From positions 296,734 to 360,733 of the forward strand of contig NZ_WKJL01000003.1 of assembly GCF_009674565.1 (NCBI RefSeq): a DNA stretch of 64,000 bases, read 5' to 3'. The stretch is from Duganella aquatilis. Lineage in GTDB: Bacteria > Pseudomonadota > Gammaproteobacteria > Burkholderiales > Burkholderiaceae_D. This document shows positions 1-8,857 of the stretch, piece by piece. The translations under genes were made by a program, and so were the position numbers. Within the stretch, counting starts at the first letter, position 1, and every line of letters starts with the position of its first letter. The notes under the pieces are model-generated. The model made no database searches, had not been told where the DNA came from, and saw only the letters and a list, made by a program, of their open reading frames with translations.

Positions 1-350
1 TGGCCGGCGCCTGGGGCTTCGGCAGCCTGATTCTGTATGCCACGCACGGCCCGGTGACCGCCAGCGCCAGCGCGCTCGCCAACAGCATCGCGCCGGCAGC
101 AGCCGCAGAAATAGCGCAGCCCACCGCATCCGGCCCGGCTGCCGGCCAGCCCTTCCACGTCCACCGCGACCTGAATCTGCGCGCCGCGCCTGGCGTACAC
201 GCCGCCCGCGTCGCCATCGTGCCAGCGGGCGCCGACGTCACCCCTACCGGCGCCCGCGATGGCGACTGGTGGCAGATCAAGGCCAGCGTCAATGGCCGCG
301 ACAACACCGGCTGGGTCAGCAGCCTGTGGCTGCGCCGGAGCGGCGAATGA
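1..350 (+). CDS. SH3-domain protein, 5' end outside window
   Basis: This is the 3' part of a gene that begins before the window; the frame is open from base 3. About 115 residues are visible. They open with a hydrophobic stretch (WGFGSLILYA) that may be the end of a membrane helix, continue through an Ala/Ser/Pro-rich linker, and finish in a bacterial SH3 domain (LNLRAAPG, GDWWQIKA, GWVSSLWL). Bacterial SH3 domains usually bind peptidoglycan or protein partners, so a membrane-anchored sensor or adaptor is plausible. The TGA overlaps the ATG of the PP2C gene, which implies translational coupling. The SH3 call is good; the exact role is unknown. Confidence 0.7.
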   Translation, partial: AGAWGFGSLILYATHGPVTASASALANSIAPAAAAEIAQPTASGPAAGQPFHVHRDLNLRAAPGVHAARVAIVPAGADVTPTGARDGDWWQIKASVNGRDNTGWVSSLWLRRSGE

Positions 351-1426
351 CGCACACGCCACCCACCGCCGCCGGCGTTTTTTCGGCTAAGCTGTGGCCT
401 TTCGCATCCCGCGCCGCGGCGCCCGCACCGATGACACGCATCACCGACCAACTCAACTTCGGCCCCGGCCTGGACGTCGCCGCCCGCAGCAGCGCCAGCA
501 TCAGCAAACTGCAAACGCCGGAAAACCAGGACAACCTGCTGCTCATCGACGCCAACGGCCGCGCCGTGCTGCTGCGCGACCAGACGCCGCAAACCACGCA
601 GCTACCCGACTGGCCGCAAGGCCACGTGCGCCTCGCGGTCCTGGACGGCATGGGCGGCCATGGTCACGGACGCCAGGCCGCCGAAGCCGTCGCCACCGGC
701 CTGCTGCGCATTCCCGCCTGCGCCAGCCTGGAAGAACTGAGCACGCGCCTCGACCAGCTGCATCGCGACCTGCAAGCCCGCTTCGCCCGCCCGGACGACC
801 ATGACACCTTCCGCCGTCCCGGCACCACGCTCACGCTGCTGGAAATCCCGCCCGGCCGGGAGCCGATGCTGTACCACGCCGGCGATTCGCGCCTGTACGA
901 AATCACGCCGCAAACCGTCAAGCCGCTGACGGCGGACCACGTCCCCGCCACCGCCTTCGCCATGCACGGCCTGCTGGACGAGCAGGAATGGTGGCAGCAA
1001 GTGCACGGCGAGCACCGCGCGCAGATCTCGCAGGCCTACATCCTCGGCAACGCCTTCGCCAATCCGCAAGTGCTGGACGACGGCCTGCTGCCGCTGGACG
1101 CGACCAACCTGCCGCCCTTCCTGCACCACCTGGCCGACCGCCGCGCCGTGACCGTGCGCGCTGACGCCACCTACCTGCTGGCCACCGACGGTTTCTGGTC
1201 CTGCGCCCATCCGCAGCCGTGGATCGAGCGCTGGCCGGCCCTGCTGGCGCAATCGGACGCCGGCCACGCGCTCGACGCCCTGTTCAGCGATTACGCCCAC
1301 AATCCGCCGCCGCAACTCCACATCGACAACCTGAGCGCCATCGTGATCCGCTTTACCCCCCCCAAAACGACCGGCAATGTTGACGAAACAGCACTACCAA
1401 CAGCACCAATTCCGTCGCATTTTTGA
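347..1426 (+). CDS. PP2C-family protein serine/threonine phosphatase
   Basis: A metal-dependent phosphatase that should remove phosphate from Ser/Thr residues. The start at 347 is chosen because its ATG overlaps the TGA of the SH3 gene; the product is then 359 residues. All metal-binding landmarks of the PPM/PP2C family are visible: DGMGGHGHG with Asp100, GDSRLY with Asp180, ATDGFW with Asp281, and a late DN pair at Asp327. The N-terminal 40 residues are not conserved-looking and contain a second possible start (MTRITDQ). The neighbours are an SH3 protein and an FHA protein. The obvious partner kinase is encoded at 12905-15196, so this enzyme probably reverses that kinase's signalling, although the loci are about 10 kb apart. 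Confidence 0.9.
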   Translation: MTHTPPTAAGVFSAKLWPFASRAAAPAPMTRITDQLNFGPGLDVAARSSASISKLQTPENQDNLLLIDANGRAVLLRDQTPQTTQLPDWPQGHVRLAVLDGMGGHGHGRQAAEAVATGLLRIPACASLEELSTRLDQLHRDLQARFARPDDHDTFRRPGTTLTLLEIPPGREPMLYHAGDSRLYEITPQTVKPLTADHVPATAFAMHGLLDEQEWWQQVHGEHRAQISQAYILGNAFANPQVLDDGLLPLDATNLPPFLHHLADRRAVTVRADATYLLATDGFWSCAHPQPWIERWPALLAQSDAGHALDALFSDYAHNPPPQLHIDNLSAIVIRFTPPKTTGNVDETALPTAPIPSHF

Positions 1427-1503
1427 TACCCGCACAGCCTGTATCAAAAATCGGTTCCAAAGTTTGCCAAACAGAGCGAAAACCGCATAAACTTGCGGGT
1501 ATC
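1420..1503. promoter_or_regulatory. Nested inverted repeats between the PP2C and FHA genes
   Basis: TTTTTGATAC (1420-1429) is complementary to GTATCAAAAA (1441-1450), which gives a 10-bp stem overlapping the PP2C stop codon. The overlapping word GATACCCGCA (1425-1434) is also perfectly complementary to TGCGGGTATC (1494-1503). The two pairings exclude each other because they share GATAC. No T-run follows, so this is not an obvious intrinsic terminator. It could be a transcript switch or a protein-binding site controlling the FHA gene. Confidence 0.4.
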
Positions 1504-1520
1504 CCATCGGTCGGTTTGTC

Positions 1521-3059
1521 ATGAAAAAATGCAGTAATGCCCAGCACCCGCATTGCACCTTCTGGGTCATGCCTGGATCGCAAACTTGTGAAGGCGGCCA
1601 CGCCCAAGTTGAAGCGTCCAGCTACGACCTGCTGACTGCCTTGCGCACCAACCGTGCCGCCTCGCCGGCCACGGTGCTGGATGCCGTCCCTGCATCCGCC
1701 GAAACGCACGAACCTCCAGCCAATTACGCCCGCCCCCATCAACGCGCCCAGGCGCTGCGTCCGCAACTGCACATCAGCGGCTTCGACCCGCGCGCTGCCG
1801 GCGGCCGCCAGACGCTGAAGATGGAACTGCGCGGCATGCCGGAAACCTGCGCGCCGCAACTGACGCTGCAATTGCAATCGGACCTGATTCCCAACGGCGC
1901 CTCGCGCCAGCAGTTCGTGCGCTCGGTCAGCGGCGAATGGCGACCGGTGTTCGCCGAGTTCTCCTCGCGCGGCAAGGAGCACGGCCAGTACCAGATCAGC
2001 ATCGAACTGCTTAGCCAGCACACCGGCATGGCGGCGCGCAAATGGGTGTGCACCTTCGTCATCCTGGTGCCGCGCCTGGACGCGACGCTCACCGAAATCC
2101 ACCGCATCTTCCTCAGCACCCACAAGAACGTGCGCGTGATGGCGGACGACGCCTCCATCGCCCGCGTCAGCGCGCAAGGCGGCGACAGCCTGGATATCGA
2201 CGTCACCGCCCGCAACGCCGGCATCGCGCACCTGGACCTGAACGCGCCGGCCGGCAAGGTGGACCTGGGTTTCACCACCATCGCGTGGGACGAAGACCTG
2301 ATCGAAATCGACATGCCGCAGGCGGCGGCCGTGCATCCGCACACCACGCGTTCGGCGTCGCTGGTCAACGCTGCGCCGGAAGCCGGCTCGCAGCGCCAGA
2401 TCCGCCTGTTCGCGATGGAAGAATGCGTCATCGGCCGCTTCGAGCTGGTCGATCCGGAAGCGGACGTCATGCTGACCCACTACTCTGCGGACGGCCAGGA
2501 CACCAACGGCCTGACGCGCCGCCTGTCGGGCCGCCACGCCATCATCCGCCGTTCCGGCCTGGGATTTGAAATTGAAGATGTCTCGCGCTACGGCATCCTG
2601 CTCGATGGCGTCTGGCCGGGCAAGCACAAGCCGACCGCGCTGCGACTCGGCATGCGCATTGAATTCAGCGCCAGCATCAAGGGCATCGTCACGCTGTCGG
2701 TATCGGCCATCATGCCGCATGGCGTGATCCTGCACCGCGTCGACCAGGGCGCCAACGCCGAATGCTTCTACCTGCTGGCGCCGGACACGCATCCCGGCTA
2801 TCCGGTCAAGTCCTATCCCGCCGCGCCGCACGCGGCCGCGCTGCCGCTGCTGGTGCACCGCGACGGCGGCTTCTGGCACCTGGACCAGCTGACCGGCAAG
2901 GAAACCGCGCTGGCGCCGGCCGTCTCGCTGGATAAGCTGAGCCGCGTGCCGCGCCATACCCGCTTCGCCAGCGATCCGTATCCGGAACACTGGATCATCC
3001 GCACCGGCGCCGAGGATATGTACAGCACTGTGGCGGCGAACGCGCTGTCCACCGCCTGA
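1521..3059 (+). CDS. FHA-domain protein with N-terminal Cys/His cluster
   Basis: A 512-residue protein. The N-terminus has Cys4, Cys12, Cys23 and His27 in a zinc-ribbon-like spacing. Residues about 70-290 are a beta-rich region I do not recognise. An FHA domain follows, with Gly305-Arg306 and Ser336-x-Arg338-His339, the residues that normally bind phosphothreonine; the usual Asn of the later NG turn is replaced by Tyr (SRYGILLDG). The C-terminal 120 residues are unassigned. FHA domains read phosphothreonine on kinase targets, which fits the PP2C gene upstream and the kinase near 13-15 kb. No good Shine-Dalgarno sequence precedes the ATG. Confidence 0.8.
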   Translation: MKKCSNAQHPHCTFWVMPGSQTCEGGHAQVEASSYDLLTALRTNRAASPATVLDAVPASAETHEPPANYARPHQRAQALRPQLHISGFDPRAAGGRQTLKMELRGMPETCAPQLTLQLQSDLIPNGASRQQFVRSVSGEWRPVFAEFSSRGKEHGQYQISIELLSQHTGMAARKWVCTFVILVPRLDATLTEIHRIFLSTHKNVRVMADDASIARVSAQGGDSLDIDVTARNAGIAHLDLNAPAGKVDLGFTTIAWDEDLIEIDMPQAAAVHPHTTRSASLVNAAPEAGSQRQIRLFAMEECVIGRFELVDPEADVMLTHYSADGQDTNGLTRRLSGRHAIIRRSGLGFEIEDVSRYGILLDGVWPGKHKPTALRLGMRIEFSASIKGIVTLSVSAIMPHGVILHRVDQGANAECFYLLAPDTHPGYPVKSYPAAPHAAALPLLVHRDGGFWHLDQLTGKETALAPAVSLDKLSRVPRHTRFASDPYPEHWIIRTGAEDMYSTVAANALSTA

Positions 3060-3066
3060 GCCTTCG

Positions 3067-3948
3067 TCAGGCCGCCGGCTTCTTCGCCGGCAGGGGAATC
3101 CAGTCCGTCTCACCTGGCACCGGCGCGAAGCGCTGGGCTTCCCAGTCCTCCGCCGCCTGCGAGATGCGCTCCTTGCGCGACGAGACAAAATTCCAGTACA
3201 TGAAGCGATGGCCGTCCAGCGGCTCGCCGCCGATCACCACAAAGCGCGCGGCCGAAGCGGCTTTCACGCGTTGCGGACCGGCGGTGTTCAGCAGCGCCAT
3301 GGTGTGCAATTCCAGCGGCACGCCGTCGATGTGCAGTTCGCCGCTGATCGGATAGATGGCCGCTTCGGCCGGCAGGCTGTCCAGCACCAGTTCCTGCTCC
3401 GCCTGCAGTTCCACGTCCAGGTACAGCGTCTGGCTGTAGGTCACCACCGGCGAGGTCTGGCCGAAGGCCGAGCCGACCAGCACGCGCACCTTGGCGCCGT
3501 CCACGCTCAGTTCCGGAATCGCGTCGGACGGCGTATGGCAGAAGCCCGGCGCTTCCTCTTCATGCGCCACCGGCAGCGCGGCCCACAGCTGCAGGCCATG
3601 CGTGCGGTGCGGCTTGCCCACCAAATCCTTGGGCGTGCGCTCGGAGTGGACGATGCCGCTGCCGGCCGTCATCCAGTTGATGGCGCCCGGCTCGATGCGC
3701 TGCACGGTGCCCAGGCTGTCGCGGTGGTCCATCGCGCCTTCGAACAGGTAGGTCACGGTGGCCAGGCCGATATGCGGGTGCGGACGCACGTCGTGGTCGG
3801 CGTCCAGCGGCACGTCGAGCGGACCGAAATGGTCGAAGAAAATGAAGGGGCCGACCGCCTGCTTGACGGCCGATGGCAGGAAGCGGCGCACCAGCAGGCC
3901 GCCGCCCAGGTCTTTTTCGTGACCTTTCAGCAGATTCGTAACGCTCAT
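3067..3948 (-). CDS. Pirin family protein (first copy)
   Basis: A bicupin of the pirin family, 293 residues. The N-terminal cupin shows the metal-site block HPHIGLATVTYLFEG, followed by HRDSLG and GIVHSER, the standard pirin landmarks with His and Glu ligands. Some bacterial pirins act as quercetin dioxygenases or bind metabolic enzymes; the substrate cannot be told here. It starts 4 bases after the stop of the OsmC gene, so the two are probably one transcript with an oxidative or electrophile-stress theme. A second pirin lies at 47669-48538. Confidence 0.9.
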   Translation of the reverse strand: MSVTNLLKGHEKDLGGGLLVRRFLPSAVKQAVGPFIFFDHFGPLDVPLDADHDVRPHPHIGLATVTYLFEGAMDHRDSLGTVQRIEPGAINWMTAGSGIVHSERTPKDLVGKPHRTHGLQLWAALPVAHEEEAPGFCHTPSDAIPELSVDGAKVRVLVGSAFGQTSPVVTYSQTLYLDVELQAEQELVLDSLPAEAAIYPISGELHIDGVPLELHTMALLNTAGPQRVKAASAARFVVIGGEPLDGHRFMYWNFVSSRKERISQAAEDWEAQRFAPVPGETDWIPLPAKKPAA

Positions 3949-3952
3949 GATG

Positions 3953-4351
3953 TCATCCCAGAACGGTGGTGATTTCCGTGGTCACGGAAGTCATCAGCTT
4001 GTGGATCGGGCATTTCTCCGCGACCGCCAGCAGTTCGGTGCGCTGCGCGTCGGTCAGCTCGCCGGTCAGGTGCAGCGTGGCGGTCAGCCGGTAGACGCCA
4101 TGGCGTTCCTCGCTGTCGTCGCGCTCCATGGTCACCTCCACGTTTTCCAGCGGGATGTTCTTGCGCTTGGCGTACCACACCACGGTCAGGCCCTTGCAGG
4201 CACTCAGCGCAGCGTCGTACAGGTCATGCGGCGATGGTCCGGCGTCGCTGCCGCCTTCTTCCGCCGAGATGTCGGCGGAGATGATGTGGTTGCGCACATG
4301 GACGATATGGCGCATCGGCAGGGATTGGTCGCGCAGGGCTTTGATAGTCAT
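3953..4351 (-). CDS. OsmC/Ohr-family peroxiredoxin-like protein
   Basis: A 132-residue cytoplasmic protein of the OsmC family, which reduces organic hydroperoxides with a pair of cysteines. Both expected cysteines are present: Cys52 in ALSACKGLTV and Cys114 in AEKCPIHKLM. The length is normal for the family. It is the first gene of an OsmC-pirin pair on the minus strand. The subgroup, and so the preferred substrate, cannot be decided from sequence alone. Confidence 0.88.
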   Translation of the reverse strand: MTIKALRDQSLPMRHIVHVRNHIISADISAEEGGSDAGPSPHDLYDAALSACKGLTVVWYAKRKNIPLENVEVTMERDDSEERHGVYRLTATLHLTGELTDAQRTELLAVAEKCPIHKLMTSVTTEITTVLG

Positions 4352-4429
4352 TCGGCGTTCCTTGAAGGCGTTAAATCAGAACCGACAATGTACACCGAAT
4401 GACGGAGTTGTGCTTCTACTAAAAGACCA

Positions 4430-4714
4430 TCACGCCCCGACCAGCACCATCGAGAAATCGGCGCCGGACTGGCGCAATTTTTTGAGCCGCGCGTGGTCCG
4501 GATCGTCGTACCACGCGTGCGCCTGTTCGGCCGACGGGAACTCGATGACAACCATCGTCTGCGGCAGCGCCGGCGCGCTTTCCATCGCCTGCGGCGCCGA
4601 TTTCGCCACCAGCTTGCCGCCGTGCTTGGCCACGAGCGCCGGCATGTGGGCACCATATTCCTGCTGCCACTCGGTGCTGCGCAAGGTAATGGATCCGATT
4701 GCATATGCTGCCAT
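4430..4714 (-). CDS. DUF1330 family protein
   Basis: A 94-residue protein with the ferredoxin-like fold typical of DUF1330: IGSITLRSTEWQQEYG near the start and IEFPSAEQAHAWYDDPDH in the middle, the usual family signature. The biochemical role of the family is not established. It is divergent from the LysR-type gene at 4814, with a 99-base gap, so that regulator is a reasonable candidate to control it. Confidence 0.85.
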   Translation of the reverse strand: MAAYAIGSITLRSTEWQQEYGAHMPALVAKHGGKLVAKSAPQAMESAPALPQTMVVIEFPSAEQAHAWYDDPDHARLKKLRQSGADFSMVLVGA

Positions 4715-4813
4715 GGTGTTCTCCAGTGAGTAAGTGAACAGTCATTATGATCACAAGCTGATGGGCGATAAATGCGCTAGAATTTCAGTCACTCCTAATT
4801 AAAAGTTCCGAAT

Positions 4814-5692
4814 ATGAGCGACAAGCTGCGCAGCATGGAAGTATTCGCGGCCGCCGCCACAGCAGGCAGCTTTGCCGGCGCCGCGCAGGCGTTGGGCATG
4901 TCGGCGGTCATGGTCGGCAAGCACGTGCAGGCGTTGGAGCAGCAGCTTGGCGCGCGGCTGATCGAACGCAGCACGCGCCGCCAGACGCTGACTGAAATCG
5001 GCACGGCCTACCTGGAACGCTGCCGCGACGTGCTGGCCAGCGTGGCCGCGGCGGACCACGTGGCGGAGAACCTGCGCGCCGAACCGCAAGGCAGCTTGCG
5101 CATCTCCGCCCCCGCCACCTATGGCGAACATCGGCTGACGCCCATCATCGCCGAATACGCGGCGCGCTACCCGCGCGTGCGCATCGATCTGGTGTTGAGC
5201 AACCGCGTGGTGGACATGGCGGAGGAAAGCATCGACGTCGCCATTCGTTCCGGCGCGCTGACGGACACGGAGCTGATCGCGCGGCCTTTGCGTCCGGGCC
5301 GCATGCTGGTCGCCGCCAGTCCGGCCTATCTGGCGCGGCATGGCACGCCGCAGCATCCGCACGATCTGGCGGAGCACAACTGCCTGGTGTTCGCCGGCAG
5401 CCGGCCTTCGTGGCGCTTCCAGCGCGGCGACGAGCAAATCGACATGCCGCTGCGCGGCGCGCTGGTCAGCAATACCGGCGCATCGCTGGTGGTGGCCGCC
5501 GTCGCCGGCATGGGCATCGCCATGCAGGCCGATTTGCTGATGGAACCGGCGCTGGAAAGCGGCAAGCTGGTACGCCTGCTGGCCGATTGGGAGCTACCGA
5601 CGCGCCCCATGCACATCCTGCGCCGCCCGGAAGCGCGGCCCAGCGCCAAGGTCCGCAGCTTTGTCGACTTTGCGCTGGAGCGCTTGGGCTAA
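4814..5692 (+). CDS. LysR-type transcriptional regulator
   Basis: A 292-residue regulator with an N-terminal winged helix-turn-helix (residues about 1-60, [20 protein letters not shown] then a recognition helix) and a periplasmic-binding-like effector domain from about residue 90. Length and layout are normal for the family, closest in feel to the CrgA/YafC-type group. It is divergent from the DUF1330 gene. Its stop overlaps the stop of clpP by 4 bases, tail to tail. The effector is unknown. Confidence 0.9.
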   Translation: MSDKLRSMEVFAAAATAGSFAGAAQALGMSAVMVGKHVQALEQQLGARLIERSTRRQTLTEIGTAYLERCRDVLASVAAADHVAENLRAEPQGSLRISAPATYGEHRLTPIIAEYAARYPRVRIDLVLSNRVVDMAEESIDVAIRSGALTDTELIARPLRPGRMLVAASPAYLARHGTPQHPHDLAEHNCLVFAGSRPSWRFQRGDEQIDMPLRGALVSNTGASLVVAAVAGMGIAMQADLLMEPALESGKLVRLLADWELPTRPMHILRRPEARPSAKVRSFVDFALERLG

Positions 5693-6303
5693 ACGCTGTC
5701 GCGCGTCACCAGCACGCGGTCGATGATGCCGTATTCGGCCGCCTCGCGGGACGACATGAAATTGTCGCGGTCCGAATCCTTTTCAAGGCGCTCCAGCGTT
5801 TGCCCCGTACGCTCGGCCATGATGGTGTTGAGGCGGTGGCGCTGGTACAGCACCTCGCGCGCCTGGATCTCGATGTCGGACGCCACGCCCTGCGAGCCGC
5901 CGTGCGGCTGGTGGATCATGATGCGGGCGTTGGGCAAGGCGTAGCGCTTGCCCCTGGCCCCCGCCGCCAGCAGGAAAGAACCCATGCTGGCGGCGAAACC
6001 CGTGCACAGCGTGGACACATCCGGCTGGATGAACTGCATCGTATCGTAGACCGCCATGCCGGCATACACCGAACCGCCCGGCGAGTTAATGTAGAGCGAG
6101 ATATCCTTGTCCGGATTGTCCGACTCCAGGAACAGCAACTGCGCCACGATCAGGTTGGCCGACTGCTCGGTCACCTCGCCCACCAGGAAAATCACGCGTT
6201 CCTTCAGCAGGCGCGAGTAAATGTCGAAGGCGCGCTCGCCGCGCCCCGTTTGTTCGATAACGGTCGGCACCAGGCCCAGCGCCATGGGAGAATGTGAAGT
6301 CAT
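5689..6303 (-). CDS. clpP: ATP-dependent Clp protease proteolytic subunit (paralogue)
   Basis: A 204-residue ClpP. The catalytic triad is intact: Ser106 in GFAASMG, His131 in MIHQPHGG and Asp180 in SDRDNF, with the same spacing as the E. coli enzyme. It would form the tetradecameric chamber that degrades proteins unfolded by ClpX or ClpA. The gene is not next to tig, clpX or lon, which suggests a second ClpP rather than the housekeeping copy. It is divergent from an ECF sigma factor gene with 149 bases between the starts, so stress control by that sigma factor is possible. Confidence 0.93.
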   Translation of the reverse strand: MTSHSPMALGLVPTVIEQTGRGERAFDIYSRLLKERVIFLVGEVTEQSANLIVAQLLFLESDNPDKDISLYINSPGGSVYAGMAVYDTMQFIQPDVSTLCTGFAASMGSFLLAAGARGKRYALPNARIMIHQPHGGSQGVASDIEIQAREVLYQRHRLNTIMAERTGQTLERLEKDSDRDNFMSSREAAEYGIIDRVLVTRDSV

Positions 6304-6452
6304 GATCGTCCTTTTGCGGTAGAGTGGAATTACTGTCCGCTTGACGCGTGGAGACCGGCGCCGTGTGACGGCGAAAAAATATATCGTTGGCGTGTCACAT
6401 CCGGACCGCGCCCAGCGTCAAGAGACAACCGCCCTACAACAGGAGATTTCCG

Positions 6453-7127
6453 ATGCCCTGCCCTACCGACACCGATGGCGCCCTGTTTGAACGCCTGCGA
6501 CCGCGCCTGAAAGCGATCAGCTGCCGCATTGTCGGCAGCGAGGCGGAAGCCGAAGACATCGTGCAGGATTGCTTTCTGAAATGGCGCGTCGCCGACCAGG
6601 CGGCGCTGACAACGCCGGCGGCATGGCTGACCACCGTCGTGCAGCACCAGTCGATCGACCGCCTGCGCAAGCGCGCGCGGGATGCCACGGCGGCGCACGC
6701 CGCCACGGAACTGACGCCGGAAACGCCGCCCACGCCGCCGGAAGACAAGCTGCTGCGCCGCGCGGAACTGGCCGACGCGCTGGCGCGCCTGTTCACCTGC
6801 CTGTCGCCGGCCGAGCGCCTGGCGCTGGTGCTGCATGAAGTGTTTGAATGCGAACACGCCGACATCGCGGCGGCGCTGGGCACCAAGCCCGCCAACGCGC
6901 GCCAGCACCTGGCCCGCGCGCGCCGCCGGCTGCGCGAACAGCAGTCCGAAGCGCCGGCCAGCGAAAAACTCAACCGCGAGCTGATACGCCGCTTTCAGGC
7001 CGCCATCAACGGCATCGACGTGCCGGCGATGGTGACGCTGCTCGGCGAAGAGCAGCCGATGTCGGTGCACACATCGCTGCGCACCGGCGCCTGCGCCAAC
7101 GACGCGGTGTACGCCCTGGCCGCCTAG
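6453..7127 (+). CDS. ECF sigma factor, SigJ/ECF41-like with short C-terminal extension
   Basis: A 224-residue sigma-70 family factor. The start at 6453 is supported by AGGAGA just upstream. Region 2 is visible (SEAEAEDIVQDCFLKW, then TPAAWLTTVVQHQSIDRLRK) and region 4 follows (LSPAERLALVLHEVFE and a helix-turn-helix). After region 4 about 50 residues resemble the start of the SnoaL-like extension of ECF41 factors (RELIRRFQAAINGIDVPAMV), but it ends far short of the usual length of about 100 residues. The GNAT gene begins 1 base after the stop, so the two are co-transcribed. No anti-sigma gene is adjacent. Confidence 0.85.
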   Translation: MPCPTDTDGALFERLRPRLKAISCRIVGSEAEAEDIVQDCFLKWRVADQAALTTPAAWLTTVVQHQSIDRLRKRARDATAAHAATELTPETPPTPPEDKLLRRAELADALARLFTCLSPAERLALVLHEVFECEHADIAAALGTKPANARQHLARARRRLREQQSEAPASEKLNRELIRRFQAAINGIDVPAMVTLLGEEQPMSVHTSLRTGACANDAVYALAA

Positions 7128-7128
7128 C

Positions 7129-7770
7129 ATGAACAACGTCGATCCCGATTTGCTTGCAAGCTGGCTGACCGCCAGGTCGATTGCGCGCGGCCTGCCCGCG
7201 CCGGTGCCGGACCATGGCGGGCTGCGCGTGGACACCGGACTGCCCGACGAGTTATGCCGTCACGTGTTTGCCGGGCCGGACGCCGGCATCACCGAACTGG
7301 CGCGCAAAATCACCGACCCGCGCATCGTCATCAAAATGTGCGGGACGCGCGAACAGCTGCTGGTGCGCGTGACGCCGAGGTGGCACATGCAGGCGCCCGG
7401 CTACCTGATGACCAAGGAGCCGGGCCGCAATCCGGTGCCGTCGCTGCCGCCCGGCTACTGGATGCAGGTGGCGACCGAAGGCGCCGTCACCACCGCCCGC
7501 ATCTACGCGGAAGACGACACGCTGGCCGCCAGCGGCTACGCGGTGGAATGTGAAGGCGTATTCGTGTTCGACCGCATCGCCACCGATGCGATGCACCAGC
7601 GCCAGGGCTTGGGCGCCGCGCTGATGGCGGCGCTGGGAACGGCGCAGCGCTCGCAGGCCGCGCAGCGCGTGCTGGTGGCCACCGAACAGGGTCGCTCGCT
7701 GTATGCCACGCTGGGCTGGCGCGTACTCTCGCCCTATTCGACGGTGGCGCTGACGCCAGCGAACGACTGA
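7129..7770 (+). CDS. GNAT family N-acetyltransferase
   Basis: A 213-residue protein whose C-terminal half shows a GNAT acetyl-CoA site: DRIATDAMHQRQGLGAALMA, with the R/QxxGxG/A loop, then a conserved strand and ATLGWRVLSPY near the end. The N-terminal 100 residues are unlike a standard GNAT and may bind substrate. It follows the ECF sigma gene by 1 base. The acceptor is unknown. Confidence 0.82.
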   Translation: MNNVDPDLLASWLTARSIARGLPAPVPDHGGLRVDTGLPDELCRHVFAGPDAGITELARKITDPRIVIKMCGTREQLLVRVTPRWHMQAPGYLMTKEPGRNPVPSLPPGYWMQVATEGAVTTARIYAEDDTLAASGYAVECEGVFVFDRIATDAMHQRQGLGAALMAALGTAQRSQAAQRVLVATEQGRSLYATLGWRVLSPYSTVALTPAND

Positions 7771-7903
7771 GGTCTCCGCCTAAAGTCGCAAGCGGCGCTG
7801 CCGAATCCCAGCTATGCCGCATGGCTCAATCCTATGCCAGTGGCTGGCCCCTATTGCGCATGATGTAATCGCCTCACTCGCGACTAACAGAGAAAGGCGC
7901 ATC

Positions 7904-8857
7904 ATGACCAATTCGGTACTTCGTTCGACACTGGCCACCCTCGTACTGGGATCACTCACCTTCGCCGCGCAAGGCGCCGCACCGCTGTCGAAGATCACAA
8001 CGCCGGGCTATGCACGCATCATGGTGGGAGACGTCGAGGTCACGCCACTGAGCGACGGCACCGCCGATCTGCCGATGGTCGACCTGCTGAAGAACGACAA
8101 AGCCAAAACCAAGGCCGCGCTGGACAAGGCGCACCTGACCACGCCCACCACCACCTCGACCAATGCCTTCCTGGTCAACACCGGCAGCAAGCTGATACTA
8201 GTCGATACCGGCAGCGGCGCGCTGTTCGGCCCAACCCTGGGCAAACTGGCCGACAACCTGAAGGCGTCCGGCTACCAGCCGGAGCAAGTCGACGACATCC
8301 TGATCACGCACTTCCATCCGGACCACGTCGGCGGCTTGATGGTGAACGGGAAGATCGCCTTCCCCAACGCCACCGTCCACGCCGACAAGCGCGACGCCGA
8401 CTATTGGCTCAGCCAGGAAAACATGGCGCATGCGCCCAAGGATTTCGCCGGCTTTTTCCAGGGCGCGATGACGTCGCTCACGCCCTATGTCAAGGCCGGC
8501 AAGTTCAAGCCCTTCGAGCATAACGGCGAAGTGGTGCCCGGCATCAGCTCCCTGTCCAGCTACGGCCACACGGCCGGCCACACTTCCTACGTGGTCGAAA
8601 GCAAGGGCAAGAAGTTGGTCATCCTCGGCGACCTGATACACGTCGGCGCGGTGCAGTTTGACGCGCCGTCGGTCACCATCGGCTTCGACAGCGATCCGAA
8701 ACAGGCCTACGCCGCGCGCACCACCGCGTTCTCGATGATCGCCAAGGAAGACGACCTGGTGGCGGCCGCGCACCTGCAATTCCCAGGCCTGGGCTACATC
8801 CGCGCCAACGGCAAAAGCTGGACCTGGACGCCGGCCAATTACACCGTGCGCCCCTGA
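7904..8857 (+). CDS. Periplasmic MBL-fold metallo-hydrolase (first copy)
   Basis: A secreted metallo-beta-lactamase-fold enzyme, 317 residues from the ATG at 7904, preceded by AGAAAGGCG. Residues 1-25 form a signal peptide ending near AAQGA. The zinc-binding HxHxDH motif is at His136-Phe-His138-Pro-Asp140-His141, and further metal ligands are suggested by GHTAGHTSYV and GDLIHVG. The overall type is that of the lactonase-like MBL group, so quorum-signal or other lactone hydrolysis is possible but not shown. The last 19 bases overlap the end of the sensor kinase gene. A close paralogue lies at 60030-60983. Confidence 0.88.
   Translation: MTNSVLRSTLATLVLGSLTFAAQGAAPLSKITTPGYARIMVGDVEVTPLSDGTADLPMVDLLKNDKAKTKAALDKAHLTTPTTTSTNAFLVNTGSKLILVDTGSGALFGPTLGKLADNLKASGYQPEQVDDILITHFHPDHVGGLMVNGKIAFPNATVHADKRDADYWLSQENMAHAPKDFAGFFQGAMTSLTPYVKAGKFKPFEHNGEVVPGISSLSSYGHTAGHTSYVVESKGKKLVILGDLIHVGAVQFDAPSVTIGFDSDPKQAYAARTTAFSMIAKEDDLVAAAHLQFPGLGYIRANGKSWTWTPANYTVRP

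Noticed and set aside
1..3059. The PP2C/FHA genes as part of a type VI secretion locus
   Set aside because: PppA, PpkA and Fha are T6SS regulators, but no tss structural gene is present anywhere in the window.
1353..3188. A 611-codon minus-strand frame opposite the FHA gene
   Set aside because: It has no recognisable domain and overlaps an FHA gene with clear motifs as well as the PP2C end.
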